Below are positions 37,938 to 49,524 of a stretch of DNA of 64,000 nucleotides, one piece after another (positions within the stretch are counted from its first letter, which is position 1; each line of letters begins with the position of its first letter). A program made the position numbers and the translations under genes. Below the pieces are notes generated by a model. That model was not told the DNA's origin. It saw only the letters and a program-made list of their open reading frames with translations, and did no database searches. The DNA comes from Persicaria tinctoria (lineage: Eukaryota; Streptophyta; Magnoliopsida; Caryophyllales; Polygonaceae), in the NCBI GenBank assembly GCA_037127255.1, contig JBANSL010000009.1, positions 20,728,475-20,792,474 on the forward strand. Reading direction: 5' to 3'.

Positions 37938-38330
37938 CAGGGGCGGAGGGAGGGGGGGCATGGGGTGGCTCGAGCCCCCCCTGGGTCGGAGGAAAAACGT
38001 AAAAAAAAATTTAAAATATGTATTTTTTTGGTAATTTTTGATAATTTAAGGGTTAAAACAAGTTAATTTGAAAGAAAAATCAAGTAATGTGGTTAGCTCA
38101 GTTGGTAAGGGGTGGGAATTTGAATGATTTCGTCTTGAGTTCGAATCCCCATAGCTTCATTTAATGGATTTTTCTCCCTTTTAAATTTTTAAACTTAAAA
38201 TAGCTATTAAAATCATACATTTAATGTGTTTTCTACTATATTCGTTACAACAAAATTATATCTTATACATATTTTTTTTTAAAAAAAATTCCCGAGCCCC
38301 CCCCTCGATTATTTTCTGGCTCCGCCCCTG
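37938..38330. mobile_element. hAT MITE with 8-bp TSD
   Basis: Ends CAGGGGCGGAGG and GGCTCCGCCCCTG with an exact TSD CAAGTCAT (37930-37937, 38331-38338). The 393-bp body includes a tRNA-like segment (38086-38157) and is inserted in the LARD interior. Confidence 0.9.
38086..38157 (+). pseudogene. tRNA-like sequence inside the hAT MITE
   Basis: A-box-like TTAGCTCAGTTGGT and B-box GAGTTCGAATCCCC at tRNA spacing. The acceptor and anticodon stems do not pair fully, so it is not a functional tRNA gene. Confidence 0.55.
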
Positions 38331-40792
38331 CAAGTCATGTTCATCCTCAAAGTCGTATTCATCATATAACATACCCACAATCATGCTTAACGATCATATA
38401 ACGTAACATCATGCTTTATCACCCCATAATATAATATCATGTTTTTACATAGCAACATGTCATTATCTCATGATTCATATAACACATCGTAACATGCTTC
38501 TAAAACGCATAACATGGTAGTAATGCTTCAATATATCATGATAACACTAGTCACTACCAATTAGATTTCAGTATTTGCATAAAAACATGTAATATCAGTC
38601 TATATCTGGTTCATCATGGTTGCTATCTAACATCGTGTCAGTACATTTTAATAATCACATAATCAAGAAGATATGCACATCATACTAGTCAAAATAAAAC
38701 GCAATCCCCACTCACCCACCTCCACTCTCAAGCCAAGACCAATCTTCTTCTAGACTCACCAACATCAACTTAGACAAAATTCCCTAAAGAAATCCCAATT
38801 CATCCTAATGCTCAATCTCGCCCTCATTCCACCAAACACTCACACACACCATCCACCTCTAAGAATCCAACTCATACCTCTAACATCACACTCGAGCACC
38901 CTCTCATACTATATCCTCAATTCTCTTAAGGTCATTTCTTACACTTTCCCCACTTCCCAAGGTATCACAAGTATCATGCCCCGTTAGTCATACCTTCTCT
39001 AGAAAATTTCTCAATCACCGCCCCAAAATTCTTTCACCACTCTCCAACCACGCTACCAAATGACCTCACCCATAGGTTGAAGGAAGAAGCAATTATGAAA
39101 ATCATCAAACATAAGTCTACATCATAGGACACATATAAATGTACAATAGTTATCACATCATAGAACATGTACAACATGTAATCATTTAGCGAGTCATATT
39201 GGAAATCATAAGCCCTACATGATACTACTAGCACATATCGAATCATGACCACAATCAAGGTAACTCGACTAAAGTCATTCTAACATTCATGCGTCATGAA
39301 TATGCGAAATGATATAACGTGGTGTATGATCATGCGAGGTGCCAAGTCATACATCTATGCCAGCACAAGAGAAATTCATAACGTAATAGGGAAACACTAC
39401 CGAGTGATAACATGTAAGCATGCTATGATAAACCATCACCGAAAGCAATCGATCATCGAATTCAACATCAACTAACTTGCATGAGTAAGACATGTTATGG
39501 TAATAGAAAGAGGGAAGAACCACACTGTCAGGAACCTAGCTCGAGAGAGAATAAGCAATAATGCAGGCAATATACAATTCACACGAGTCGCCACCAAGGA
39601 TCCTACATGATACTAAAGGTTCAACATAACATACGATACATGCATCCAGCTAATCATGCCGTCACGTAAGAAATCAATTCAATCACATTCCAACAATATA
39701 GAAGCATGAGGAAGGTGTAACGATGTATAATACGACTCCAAGTATTGGGCAATATGGCTAGAATACGGGGACATGAGCTCAAATCAACACATACTAGGAT
39801 AAAATATGCATTTATCAAGACTCATTTACACCAACATAATCCCAATTCAGTGCAAGTATCACACAACAATATAAATTGCAGAGTAAGCAACTATAACTAA
39901 CCTGATGTATACATAACAAATGGGCATGCTATTGATTCTTGTCACAAAAAGAATAGTAGGCATTGACACGTCATCATCCAACATGCTAAGATGATCATCT
40001 ATCAACATTCATACAAAGAGGAATTGATCGCACTATCATGAACCTAATTCAAGAGGAGATAACGATCATGTAGGTTTATATCATGTGGTTCATGCTTCCA
40101 ATCGATCATACCATCAACAAGCCAGATGAACATGCTATAACAACAAACAGTCATGATATAAGGTAAGACACAACATGAGACTTGAGCAAGGTAACTAACC
40201 ACAACATGAACTTAATCAAATAAACCATGACAGAAGGCAAGACATAACATGAGCAACTTCTTACTAATGATCATTTACAAGGTACATGCGTGAGATCGAT
40301 CACAAAATCATGTCATTCAATTCAGAGAGAGGCACCATTACAACCGGACAGAGATCCCTAAGAGCACCCATTGACCTTCCCAACTAACTCATCACCTCTC
40401 TTTCCCGTGGGACTCCGACATGACTCTTTATGGCAAGAAGACACTGGTCGATCATCATAAGGATTGAGAAAGACAACCTCAAAAACACCTTACTCTTGAC
40501 TCAAAATGACATCAGGAACTACCTTCCAATACTCACTCAAACCACCTTCATGTACATACATGAGTTTCCGACAAAATGTGTTTACCAACCCGATTCCCCG
40601 TGAAAGACACTGATAGCCAGGAGAAAGATTTGGTAGAACCGGAAAGGGTTTTGTTGAACAAAAATGCGCGATATAATTGTACAACACATTTTATTTAATT
40701 TATAATATTTGAGTTCGCCCCCTTTTGGTTATCCTCTTGATTCGAAGTCATATCGATACCAAGATTTTGGTGTTTTTGGTGATTTGGGCTGC

Positions 40793-41605
40793 ACCCGAAT
40801 TTTAACGGGTTGCCTACGTATCTCTTGGAAGAGAATCAAGCCTCACGTAGTTCATAGTGGTTGGGTTTGTGTGTTTTACCCCTTTAAAGGTTTTCATGCA
40901 TCATTGGATCGTATTGGGACCCACCTTCTCGGAAGGGTAGCCCTAACATAAATCACACTATCATATGCATGAGATTTTCTCGTGTATCATCCGAATAAAT
41001 CGAGCACACCTTCTTGGAAGGGTTTCTCGACTTAACGGCTATCACTTACACGGAAAATCACGTGTATTTAATTTAGATGTAATTTTAACCCCATTTTCAT
41101 TTTAAAAGTGAATTTAGGGATTAGCGACTGTACCCGACATATTTTGAGATTTAATATCGGGTTACCTACGTAGCCGTTTTTACGGCGTCAAGTCTTTACG
41201 TAGTTCTTTTTAGAAACCAAGTTTGATTTGGTTTTAAAAGTGTGATCGTTTGAAGATCGGGATTGAACTCGACGAGCTCGTAGCTTTATGTCAAGCTTCC
41301 TACATACCCATTTGAACGGGATCAAATCTTATGTAGTTCTTTTAGAGAACCAATTTTGATCGTTTGAAGACCGTGTGATTGAACCCGATGAGCTATAGCT
41401 TTGTACCGGGTTTCCTACGTATCTCTTGGAAGAGAATCAAATCACTCGTAGTTCTTTAACGAACCAATTTAATTTGTTTGGTTTTGACCTCATATTCATT
41501 TAAAGGTGAATTTAGAGGTGGACGACTGTACCCGATATATTTTTAGGATTTAATATCGGGTTACCTACGTAGCCGTTTTTACGGCGTCAAGTCTTTACGT
41601 AGTTC
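40793..41605 (+). repeat. five-copy structured repeat in the LARD interior
   Basis: Modules at 40793-40852, 41132-41205, 41270-41340, 41381-41455 and 41530-41605. Each has CTACGTA (or CTACATA), a hairpin of variable sequence, ATCAA/GTCAA, and a closing ACGTAG (or ATGTAG). Inner hairpins: TCTCTTGGAAGAGA (copies 1, 4), GCCGTTTTTACGGC (2, 5), CCCATTTGAACGGG (3). Four copies are preceded by another hairpin (ACCCG...CGGGT or CCCGATAT...ATATCGGG). Two related shorter stem-loops with CCTTCTYGGAAGGG occur at about 40917-40943 and 41000-41030. Confidence 0.85.
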
Positions 41606-43105
41606 TACATGAGAACAAATTTTATATTTAGTGAAACTTGATTTGAGATTTTGACCCCGTTTTTTTATTGAAGCCGGTTTGAGATTGACCCACTAGAATT
41701 AATTGGCAAAGAATATTTGACGAGTTTATGTTTTGATCAAACTCGATTTTTTAATTTATGCCAATTATAATTTTTGTATTTTAATGGGTGAATTGTGTAA
41801 TTAAACACATTCTTTTTGTCTTGCTTAACAAAGCATGCCCATCTTTTTTCAAATCACACCTATGAATACGTATGATATGTATATGTGGACTTGTGGCCAC
41901 ATTTAAAGCCCAACTTCATTTCGGATATGTCTAATAACAAGTCAAAGCCCATTTTTGTTTCTTTAGTTCAGCCCCAAAAATTTATGTGCAGGTATCTTCA
42001 CAGATTAGGTCACCTCCCCCATTAATTTAGGTCTGAACAGGGCAATGACGGGAGACGCCGAATTCGATTGGAGTCAAGCGCATCAACGCCGCACAATTAG
42101 GGACAGCTTGAGGAGAGATTTCTTGGACGATCGGAAGAGAGGGTGGCAGACACGTTAGCGTCTTCAGGGATGTCGCTGCAAGGAGATACGGGAAGAGGAT
42201 GCAACTCCAGTTAATTAGGTATGCTTAATCTTTCCCGAAAATCTCCAATTCGATATTTGGTTCATCGTTTAGATTTCCCCTCGCGTTCACCTCCAATTGA
42301 ATGCCCAATTTCTTAGCTGATTTCTGTCTGCAATTTGCAATTTTCAGATTTGCAATTTGAGCCTTTTAGGGCTTTCGGTTTCGGTAGGCAGAAACCAAAG
42401 GAGCAGGAGAACTGGAGCTCGAGAAGTCTCGATTTTGAGAGAGGCGGATGAGGGCACCTGGGGAAAATCAGTGCAGCAGGGATCAGTCTAAACCTTTGAT
42501 GAGTCTCACTGCAACTCAGGAAGTGGCGACCATGGCTTTTCCGATCAACTAGGTACGTTCACCTTCTCCTTTTCCTCCTTCCAAGATTTGACACCCTTGG
42601 TTTCTCAGTAGCGCCAATTTGCTGAGCCTACTGATTTGGTTTAGCTTTGTGCTTGGCATAAAACCAGTTTGGGTTTTGTTCGATTCATTCCAATTGATTT
42701 AGTTCGAACATGTTAATTAATTCCAGCCTCTAAATTTGTTTAATGGGTAACTGATCAGGGCTCCCCATTGTATTTCAATTTTGTTGGCTGGCTGAATTTG
42801 TAGTGCTTAGGATCCAGTTAGTTGCAATTTGGTTCAGTGCCCTTTTTTAATAAATTTTGGGACTGCACATGATATGTGTTTTGTTTAAGACAGCCGAGAG
42901 ATAGAATGTCCTGCGTGGCTTGTTTTTACAGGCCCTTAGTTTATCTGAATTGATTTGGTTTGTCCAGAACATCTGTTCTCAACCTCCTGGCAATCTGTTT
43001 CTCAGAAATTTTTCTTAGAGTTCAATTTTGTCATTTCCATGTCTAGTTGCCATGGAATTCCTTGTCTAAGATGGCTAGTTGGCCTGTTTAGGAAAATTGG
43101 GCAGC

Positions 43106-43330
43106 ATTTCGCCCTCCTTTAGAGCGATTTGATGATCCCGGAACCCAAACCCTTTCTTAAAGCTCAATGCTTTATAAGAGGGGATTCCGAGGATCGACTT
43201 CCTGCAGCGATCGAGTTTCTTGTGAGCAAAAATCAGCAGCATTTTCCCTTGATTTAGGGCTGTTTGATGATTCTGAAACCCAAACCCCTTTCTTAAAGCT
43301 CAATGCTTTATAAGAGGGGGTTTCAAGAAT
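43106..43330. repeat. two-copy tandem duplication in the LARD interior
   Basis: Two copies of a block of about 75 bp containing AACCCAAACCCTTTCTTAAA and GCTCAATGCTTTATAAGAGG lie about 125 bp apart. Confidence 0.8.
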
Positions 43331-44315
43331 CCTCTATATGAACAAGACCCAGGCAAAGGACTACCTTCTCTTCTTTCTTGTTGATTGCTGAGATGTTGTG
43401 CTCTCTTTCTCTCTTTTTTCTCTCTGCAGTAATAAAAAGAGTTTTCTTTTGCTTGTGTTTGTTGTTTGCAGGCTCTCCAGGAAAGAAGAAGCCAGCCGGT
43501 CCAAAAGCAGAAGAAACTGTAGCAAAGCACTTTATAGAGGAATTGGGGAAGTTATCTCCCTCTAGGCCACGTTCTGACAATTGCCTCACATTTTATTTTT
43601 TTTTGAAAAACCTGTACAGTTTCTTTTAACTGTAATATAAGATTACAGTTGTAATTTGTAACTGCTTGTTGATGGGCTGATTTAATGTGGGCTTGTCAAA
43701 CATTTTTGTTTTAAGGCCCAATTCCAAAATACTAAGCTTATGCTTAATTCTATCATGAATTGTCACATATCTTCCATAGGATAAATGTGAGCATATTTTT
43801 TTATGAAGTCATGAATTAGATTAATTCACGAAAATTTACCCTCCAACAGGTTTCACATAGTAGAAGAGGCCGTTCCACACAAGCTGGGTTTGACCATATA
43901 GAAATAAAGGTACTCCTACTATCCCGTTTGCACAGACAAGTCAGTACACATTTCATTGTTAGGCATCCAAATCAGATCCCTAGCATAGCAAGCACTCAGC
44001 ATAGAATCAGTTAATGACACTCATAATCATCTCCTTGGAAACTTCCGAACCCATCTGTAAAGAGCAAGCTAGTATTTTGCCTACCTATTTCCGACTACAC
44101 CCAATGGGGTGGTCTAACGCCTTTACTACCCTCTCGTTCCCCTTTTGGTCGGTATTCTCCTTTTATTACAAGTCGAGTTCATTACTTAGTCCAATTTCGG
44201 TTAGGCATCTTAACTTCATTTTGCCCCTTTAAAACACTTTCAAATCATTTGAAATTCATGGGCGGTTTTCCAAAACATATACTCGATCCTTATGTACCCG
44301 AATTGCACAACCTCC

Positions 44316-44327
44316 GCTCTGATACCA
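44316..44327 (-). other. tRNA-iMet primer-binding site of the LARD-like element
   Basis: Minus strand TGGTATCAGAGC, complementary to the 3' end of plant initiator tRNA-Met, four bases from the LTR end at 44332. It fixes the orientation of the element as minus. Confidence 0.92.
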
Positions 44328-44331
44328 TCTT

Positions 44332-47300
44332 TGTAACGGCCCAGAATTATGATTTCCGGGTTACGTTTCAAGGAATAAAACCCCTTGTTCGGATCTTGCA
44401 ATACAGGTACGGGTCGAGGTTTCAAATTCAATTTTAAGGTCAATAATAAATGGGGATTTGAAACCCTAAAATCTCGAAGGGTCGTTGGGTACCCTTAACC
44501 TGTCCTAAGACCATGTCGCGGAATCCATTTCAAACGGAAGTAAAGCGGGAGTAAAGTAAAGATACAAGTACCACGAGAAAACTAAATCATGAGTGGGTAA
44601 TTACCATTTTACTAAGTTAGGATATTAGCCAGATTCTTTGATTCGCCAAAAGGGAACCCCGTCATATAGACACCGAGCACTCAAAATCTGCAGAAAATAC
44701 CTTTATAAGAAGAACGGGGAAAGGAGTCAGATCGAGCCACTCATGCGGGACCGGCAGTCCTCGCTGAGGCCACATAGTATGTGCTATACCTAATAAAGAT
44801 GCTCTAATGCAATACGAAAGTCAAACACACTAGCATGCTCCTAGTCATAATAATGTGTAAAAATACTATAAGGGCCCAAGACAATTCCAAGTGGTATATA
44901 CCTCTCCTACCTCCACCCCCTTCCGATAGGGCGGAGACTGGCCAACTCGTGAATGCATTCCATCATAATCGGGCGGCGCGCATGCCTAACCCGCTCCACA
45001 ATAAAGCCCACAAGCATCTCATAATATAAGAAAGTTCATGACTCGATTGACTCAGGGTACCCGATGAGGCTGGTCTACCCTATGATCCTAGCAAAGACTC
45101 TAGGACTATCACAGATAACGGCCGTTCTGTTTCAAACGCATAAAGTAAGCAGATGCTCATTCAATTAGTGCAGCCTAAACAGGATACTACATGACATGCT
45201 TTTATGCATATGCAACACCTAACATAAAATGCAACAACAGACATGAATGTCCAACCTGAGTAAGCCCCTACGGAACTTAACTCAAGATGCAGAACAGGAG
45301 GATAATACAAGCAAGGGTCCAAATGCAAGTCCAAAATCAATCCAACCGCAATACACACCTATCATCAAACCATTTCCATAAGCTACCGATCCATCATTCA
45401 TACACACGAACCCAAGGCCTCAACCTACTCAAAACCAACCGATAGTAAAACCGTTTTTCAAAACCTTTCCGGTACTATCAACATCAACCAAAATCATTTA
45501 CTTTCAATCAACCCCATTGATAAAATCGTACCAACTATATTTTCCCAAACTCGTAAATCCCAAATTAAATCAACTCATATTCAAAATAATTTTTCACATC
45601 ATACTTGACCAAGTTCCGATATTAATCATTTAAATCCTTAACCAATCTCTTCAAAATCATATTATAGAAATAATTCCGGCATTTTATTTAAAACCTTAAA
45701 TCCCTTTTTAAATAATTTAACAAAATATCTATCTAGTTTAAACACCAAAATAAATCCGATCCCTTTATAATATTAAATACCAAAACCGACCCTCCTATTT
45801 TGGAAACCCCCAAACCGAACCTATTTGTTTTCCCATCCACCAAAACCGAAATCAGTTGGGAGAATAGGCCCCAAAGCTTTTGAATATTTGTCTTTAAAGC
45901 AAATTAGGCCCAAAAGTGTTGATCCCTTTCTATAACAAGATTCGGCCCATACAAGGAATTAGGCCCAGAAATTTACAAATCTCCCATTTTGTAAAACAAG
46001 TTAGAAAAAGAAAGGGGCCCCACACCTAGTTGGCAGGTGAGATGGCAAGTGATGTGGAACAGGGTCCCACTAGCCTTCCTCTTCCTTTTTGCTGTGCGAA
46101 AGAGAACAGAGGCGGGGCTCCTTTTGAGTTCAGAAGAAAAAAAAAACGGAGGAGGAAAGGAGCTCGCCGCCGACGACATTCCCAGACTCCGAACACAAGG
46201 CACACACACATAACAAGAAGGAAAGGAAGAAGGAGAAGAGAATAGGCTCACCGAGGCGCGATTTCGTCTCGCCGGGATGGGTTCGTCGGGGCTCGATGTG
46301 GCTCATTGGAGACGGAACCGTACGAGCTTTCCTGGGTTGACAAAAGGATGTCAAAAGGCGAAGCTTTTCGCAGCTTGAAGTCGAGTGGAAGGAGAATGAA
46401 CCTTACCGATTGTATTGGAAGGAAAACAAGGGAGACAGGGGAGCAAGGAGGCTCGGCGGTCGGCGACTGGCAACTGGGGATGCGGGCTCTTGGCGGTTTG
46501 GGCTTTGTTGGGGGCACTCGGGAAGCCAGGTAAAGGTGCTCGGACAGCGCTCGTAGGCTTACAGGGAGGTGCTCGGGGCGACGGGGGCTGCTACTCGGCG
46601 CCTGGAGCAGCTGCTCGGCGCTGGAGGCTCTCGGAGCTGCTTCGGGTGGCTCCTGGGTGATCTACTGGTCGAGTAGGAAGAGGGAGAAAGCCTTGGTTGC
46701 TCTTCTTGCTGAAACAGAGGAGCCTCTAGGGGTTGTTGGCGACGTCGACGCGGAAGAGAACGGAGGTGACCGACGGTGGCAACTGGGAACGGTGATGGTG
46801 ATGGCTCGGTGGAGCTCTCGGAATCAAAACGGAGGGAGGTGGAGGCGCTGAGTGTTGGTGCTGATGTTTGTTCATATCAAGAGGGATTGCTGATGGGTTA
46901 TGGGTTTCACATAGAAAGGTGAGTCTTGTGTTTTTCATGTAAAAGGGGGATGGGGTTGAACTGATTTAAGAAACAAAATAAAGGGGATGTTGCTATTACC
47001 TGAAATGTTGATTGGCGTGGGTCCTGAATTGGGGCAATGAGTCAATGACCATTGAGTTTTTAGCATCAAGACAAACAAATGAAATCAGGAGGGAGTGCTA
47101 CTTGGCTTGAGAGTTGCAGGCAAGGGAACAGAATGGCGAGCTGTTACTTGTAGAAATTGAAGGGGGCTAAGGAAAAGGAATACAAATTAGGATGGTCCCA
47201 AAGTCCCAAATTTTAAATACCCGAAATATAACCTGGAAGTCGCTCACTCGACCTTATCCCGACGTGTCTAAAAAAGATTTTCAAATTTTTGATTCCGAAT

Positions 47301-47503
47301 TTAATAAATTTTCGGTATATAAAAGTAGAGTATAACATATTTTAAATTTCCAATTCAATAATGCCGGAACTCGTTTTGAAATATTTATAATAACATCAAT
47401 AGCTCAATGACGGAAATTCCAAACCTCCCAAATCTTAAAAATCGGAATGATTATAAATCACTATTTTAATAATTTAATATTATAAAATTTCCCGGTCTTT
47501 ACA
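44332..47503 (-). repeat. 5' LTR of the LARD-like element
   Basis: Begins TGTAACGGCCCAGAATTATG and ends CGGTCTTTACA, near-identical to 33502-36672. Short open frames around 45973-46660 are counterparts of those in the other LTR and differ by indels. Confidence 0.93.
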
Positions 47504-48105
47504 ACATCGTCACTGGGCTTGTTAAATTCCTAAGGTCTTGTTTTGGTTCATCGCCAATAGCTCCATACTAGTCGGCAATACATCCATAGAAACTATGTTC
47601 TATGTAATTAAGGAATTGAGAAGAGTTCCATCCTACGTTCATGTTTAATACACTCATCATACTTTTCTTTGAAAACTCTATGATTTCACGCCTATTCCTT
47701 ACACCATCTAGGTTTAATTTATAACCTGTTTCACTTATGAGTTCTAGATTAATTTCTCTTTGATTTGGTCTATGGTTGGCATAATGCTTACTCCAAATCT
47801 TTCCTTCTTTCCCAGAAATTCTTTAGGCTTTAACCTAGGTCTGTAATTACTAGTTGAACCATGTTCATATCGTCTGTTATGTCTTCTAGCTTCATTTTGT
47901 TCTACTGGTTCATTCTCCCTCGACCTTTTTTTGTCTTAAAATTTCATTTAACCTTTGTTGGACTTTAGATATGGGAATGTTTTCCATGTCTTTTAGGTTA
48001 ATTAATCCCATTTGCTAGTTCATAACTTCTTGGTTCATGAAGTTGGTTTCAATGGCTTTTTGTTTCTGTAATTTCAGCTTCCATTCTGGGTTATCCAACT
48101 TAGTG
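47504..48105 (-). pseudogene. endogenous pararetrovirus, decayed coat N-terminal region
   Basis: This is the part of the viral genome between the coiled-coil ORF (48543-48106) and the coat core displaced to 33500. On the minus strand only short, broken frames remain, with many stops and basic, Asn- and Gln-rich stretches. Continuity with 33501 is shown by the ACATC duplication around the LARD. Confidence 0.6.
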
Positions 48106-48543
48106 TTAAATCTCTTTATTTGCCAAATTGGATGTTGATTCATTTTTAGGATTTTGATTTTCGTCTTGGTCTTCTTCTTCTATAGTCGCTTTTTTTGTTA
48201 TATTATCTAATTTAGTAGAAAACTTCTTTTTGGTTTTTTTAAATGGATAACTGTATTTAAAAGGATCTCCTTTCTTGATTTCACCACCTAATGTTAGGCT
48301 TATTTGATGGTTAATTTCGTTAATGACTTTTAGATTTGTTGAGTGATGTACTTCGCTTGTTTCTTGTACACTCTTAAATATTTTACTGCTAATCTCGATA
48401 TATAACTGTTCTAATTTTTTAACCTCGAGTTTTAGATCTATAAGTTGGTCTGAAATGGAATTCAAAATTGCTCCAAAATGCTTATCACTTACATCTAAAT
48501 GTAAAGCATGAGGATAAGTCTTATGGGGGCAATTAGTAGACAC
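48106..48543 (-). pseudogene. endogenous pararetrovirus small ORF with coiled coil
   Basis: A 145-codon frame from ATG at 48543. Residues about 25-65 (LNSISDQLIDLKLEVKKLEQ and on) have heptad spacing suggesting a coiled coil; the C-terminal third is charged (KKTKKK, EEEDQDE). It lies just downstream of the viral primer-binding site, where caulimovirids carry small virion-associated-type or coat N-terminal ORFs. The exact homologue is not identified. The frame is intact, but the rest of the genome is broken. Confidence 0.55.
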
Positions 48544-48589
48544 CTCCAGATTGTCTTATAGATAAATACAAATTATTTTTAATTAACTT

Positions 48590-48602
48590 GGCTCTGATAC
48601 CA
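48590..48602 (-). other. tRNA-Met primer-binding site of the pararetrovirus
   Basis: Minus strand TGGTATCAGAGCC, 47 bases upstream of the first viral ATG (48543). Caulimovirids prime minus-strand DNA with initiator tRNA-Met, so this marks the conventional origin of the viral genome map. Confidence 0.85.
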
Positions 48603-48624
48603 AATTGCAGGATAAAAAATAATA

Positions 48625-49299
48625 GGAAAAATGGACAAAAATAATACCAAGTATCAACTTTTTGCCAAAAATAATACGAACTTTGAAATTGACAGTTTCA
48701 TATACGAATTATCCCCCTATTAACAAAAAATAATACATATGTGTATTCCGGTTAACTTTCCGACCAAATACGCCACATGGACGCCGGAAAACACACATGG
48801 CATAAATTTTTGCCACGTCACCAAACTTGTAAGTTTTGCCATTTCATAAATTTATTTTTCTTTTTTTTAAAAAATAAAGAAAAATTAAACAAATAGGCAA
48901 ATAGCTACAATACGTACCTTTTCGATGCTTATAAATCGTCTACATCCATCACAACTTCTTTAAATATTTCCATCCTCGGAAAGCGCAATCGTCTATAAGC
49001 ATCGAAAGGTACGTAATGTAGCTACTTGCCTATTTGTTTAATTTTTCTTTTAAAATAAAAAATAAAAAATAAATTTATGACATGGCAAAACTTACAAGTT
49101 TGGTGAGGTGGCAAAAATTTATGTCATGTGTGTTTTCCGGTGTCTACGTGGCGTATTTGGTCGGAAAGTTCACCGGAATACACATATGTATTATTTTCGG
49201 TTAATAGGGCGATAGTTCGTATATGAAACTGTCAATTTTAAAGTTCGTATTATTTTTGGCCAAAAGTTGATACTTGGTATTATTTTTGCCCATTTTTCC
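48625..49299. mobile_element. foldback MULE MITE, nearly full-length palindrome, 9-bp TSD
   Basis: Both ends start GGAAAAATGG(A/G)CAAAAATA and the inverted repeats extend about 300 bp each, leaving a short centre around 48930-49000. Exact TSD AAAATAATA (48616-48624, 49300-49308). Non-coding. Confidence 0.9.
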
Positions 49300-49524
49300 A
49301 AAATAATAATAAGATAAATACGGAATATTAAAGATAACTTAACATAATACACAAATTAAAGTTCTAAAATAGTGGCTATTCTATGTAATTTTGGGTTTTT
49401 GGTTGGATTTTAGTTGAAAAGTGGAGGGGTCCACTGTTAAAAAACAGCCAATAGGAATCGTCCTTTTGGTTTTTACTGTAAGAAATGGTCCTCACCGGAA
49501 TCAATCCATATATATATATATATA
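49300..49524. other. non-coding spacer
   Basis: Contains a stretch (about 49400-49510) resembling, inverted, the sequence after 26245; then a (TA)n tract leads into the Helitron end. Confidence 0.4.

Larger units (their letters stand above)
36689..44315 (-). other. non-coding internal domain of the LARD-like element
   Basis: No retroviral motif was found on either strand. 36.7-40.6 kb is AT-rich and monotonous (many ATCAT/CATAAC words) and is interrupted by an hAT MITE at 37938-38330. 40.8-41.6 kb holds structured repeats. 42.0-43.6 kb is GC-richer and resembles transcribed leader or captured gene pieces, with a tandem duplication at about 43106-43330, but no product is recognised. Confidence 0.75.
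33502..47503 (-). mobile_element. LARD-like non-coding LTR retrotransposon, complete, TSD ACATC
   Basis: Two long, very similar LTRs (33502-36672, 3,171 bp; 44332-47503, 3,172 bp) frame a 7.66-kb internal domain. The exact 5-bp TSD ACATC (33497-33501, 47504-47508) lies inside the pararetrovirus coat gene. On the minus strand a tRNA-iMet PBS adjoins the 5' LTR and a purine tract adjoins the 3' LTR. I found no gag, protease, RT or integrase in the interior, hence a large retrotransposon derivative that must be mobilised in trans. The LTRs differ by scattered substitutions and small indels only, so the insertion looks fairly recent. A solo LTR of the same family lies at 21710-25356. Confidence 0.93.

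Noticed and set aside
26245..49510. One giant element with inverted ends CTCCGGTGA...
   Set aside because: Similarity between the ends is only a loose skeleton, there is no clear TSD, and the interior is explained by other elements. Kept as a note only.
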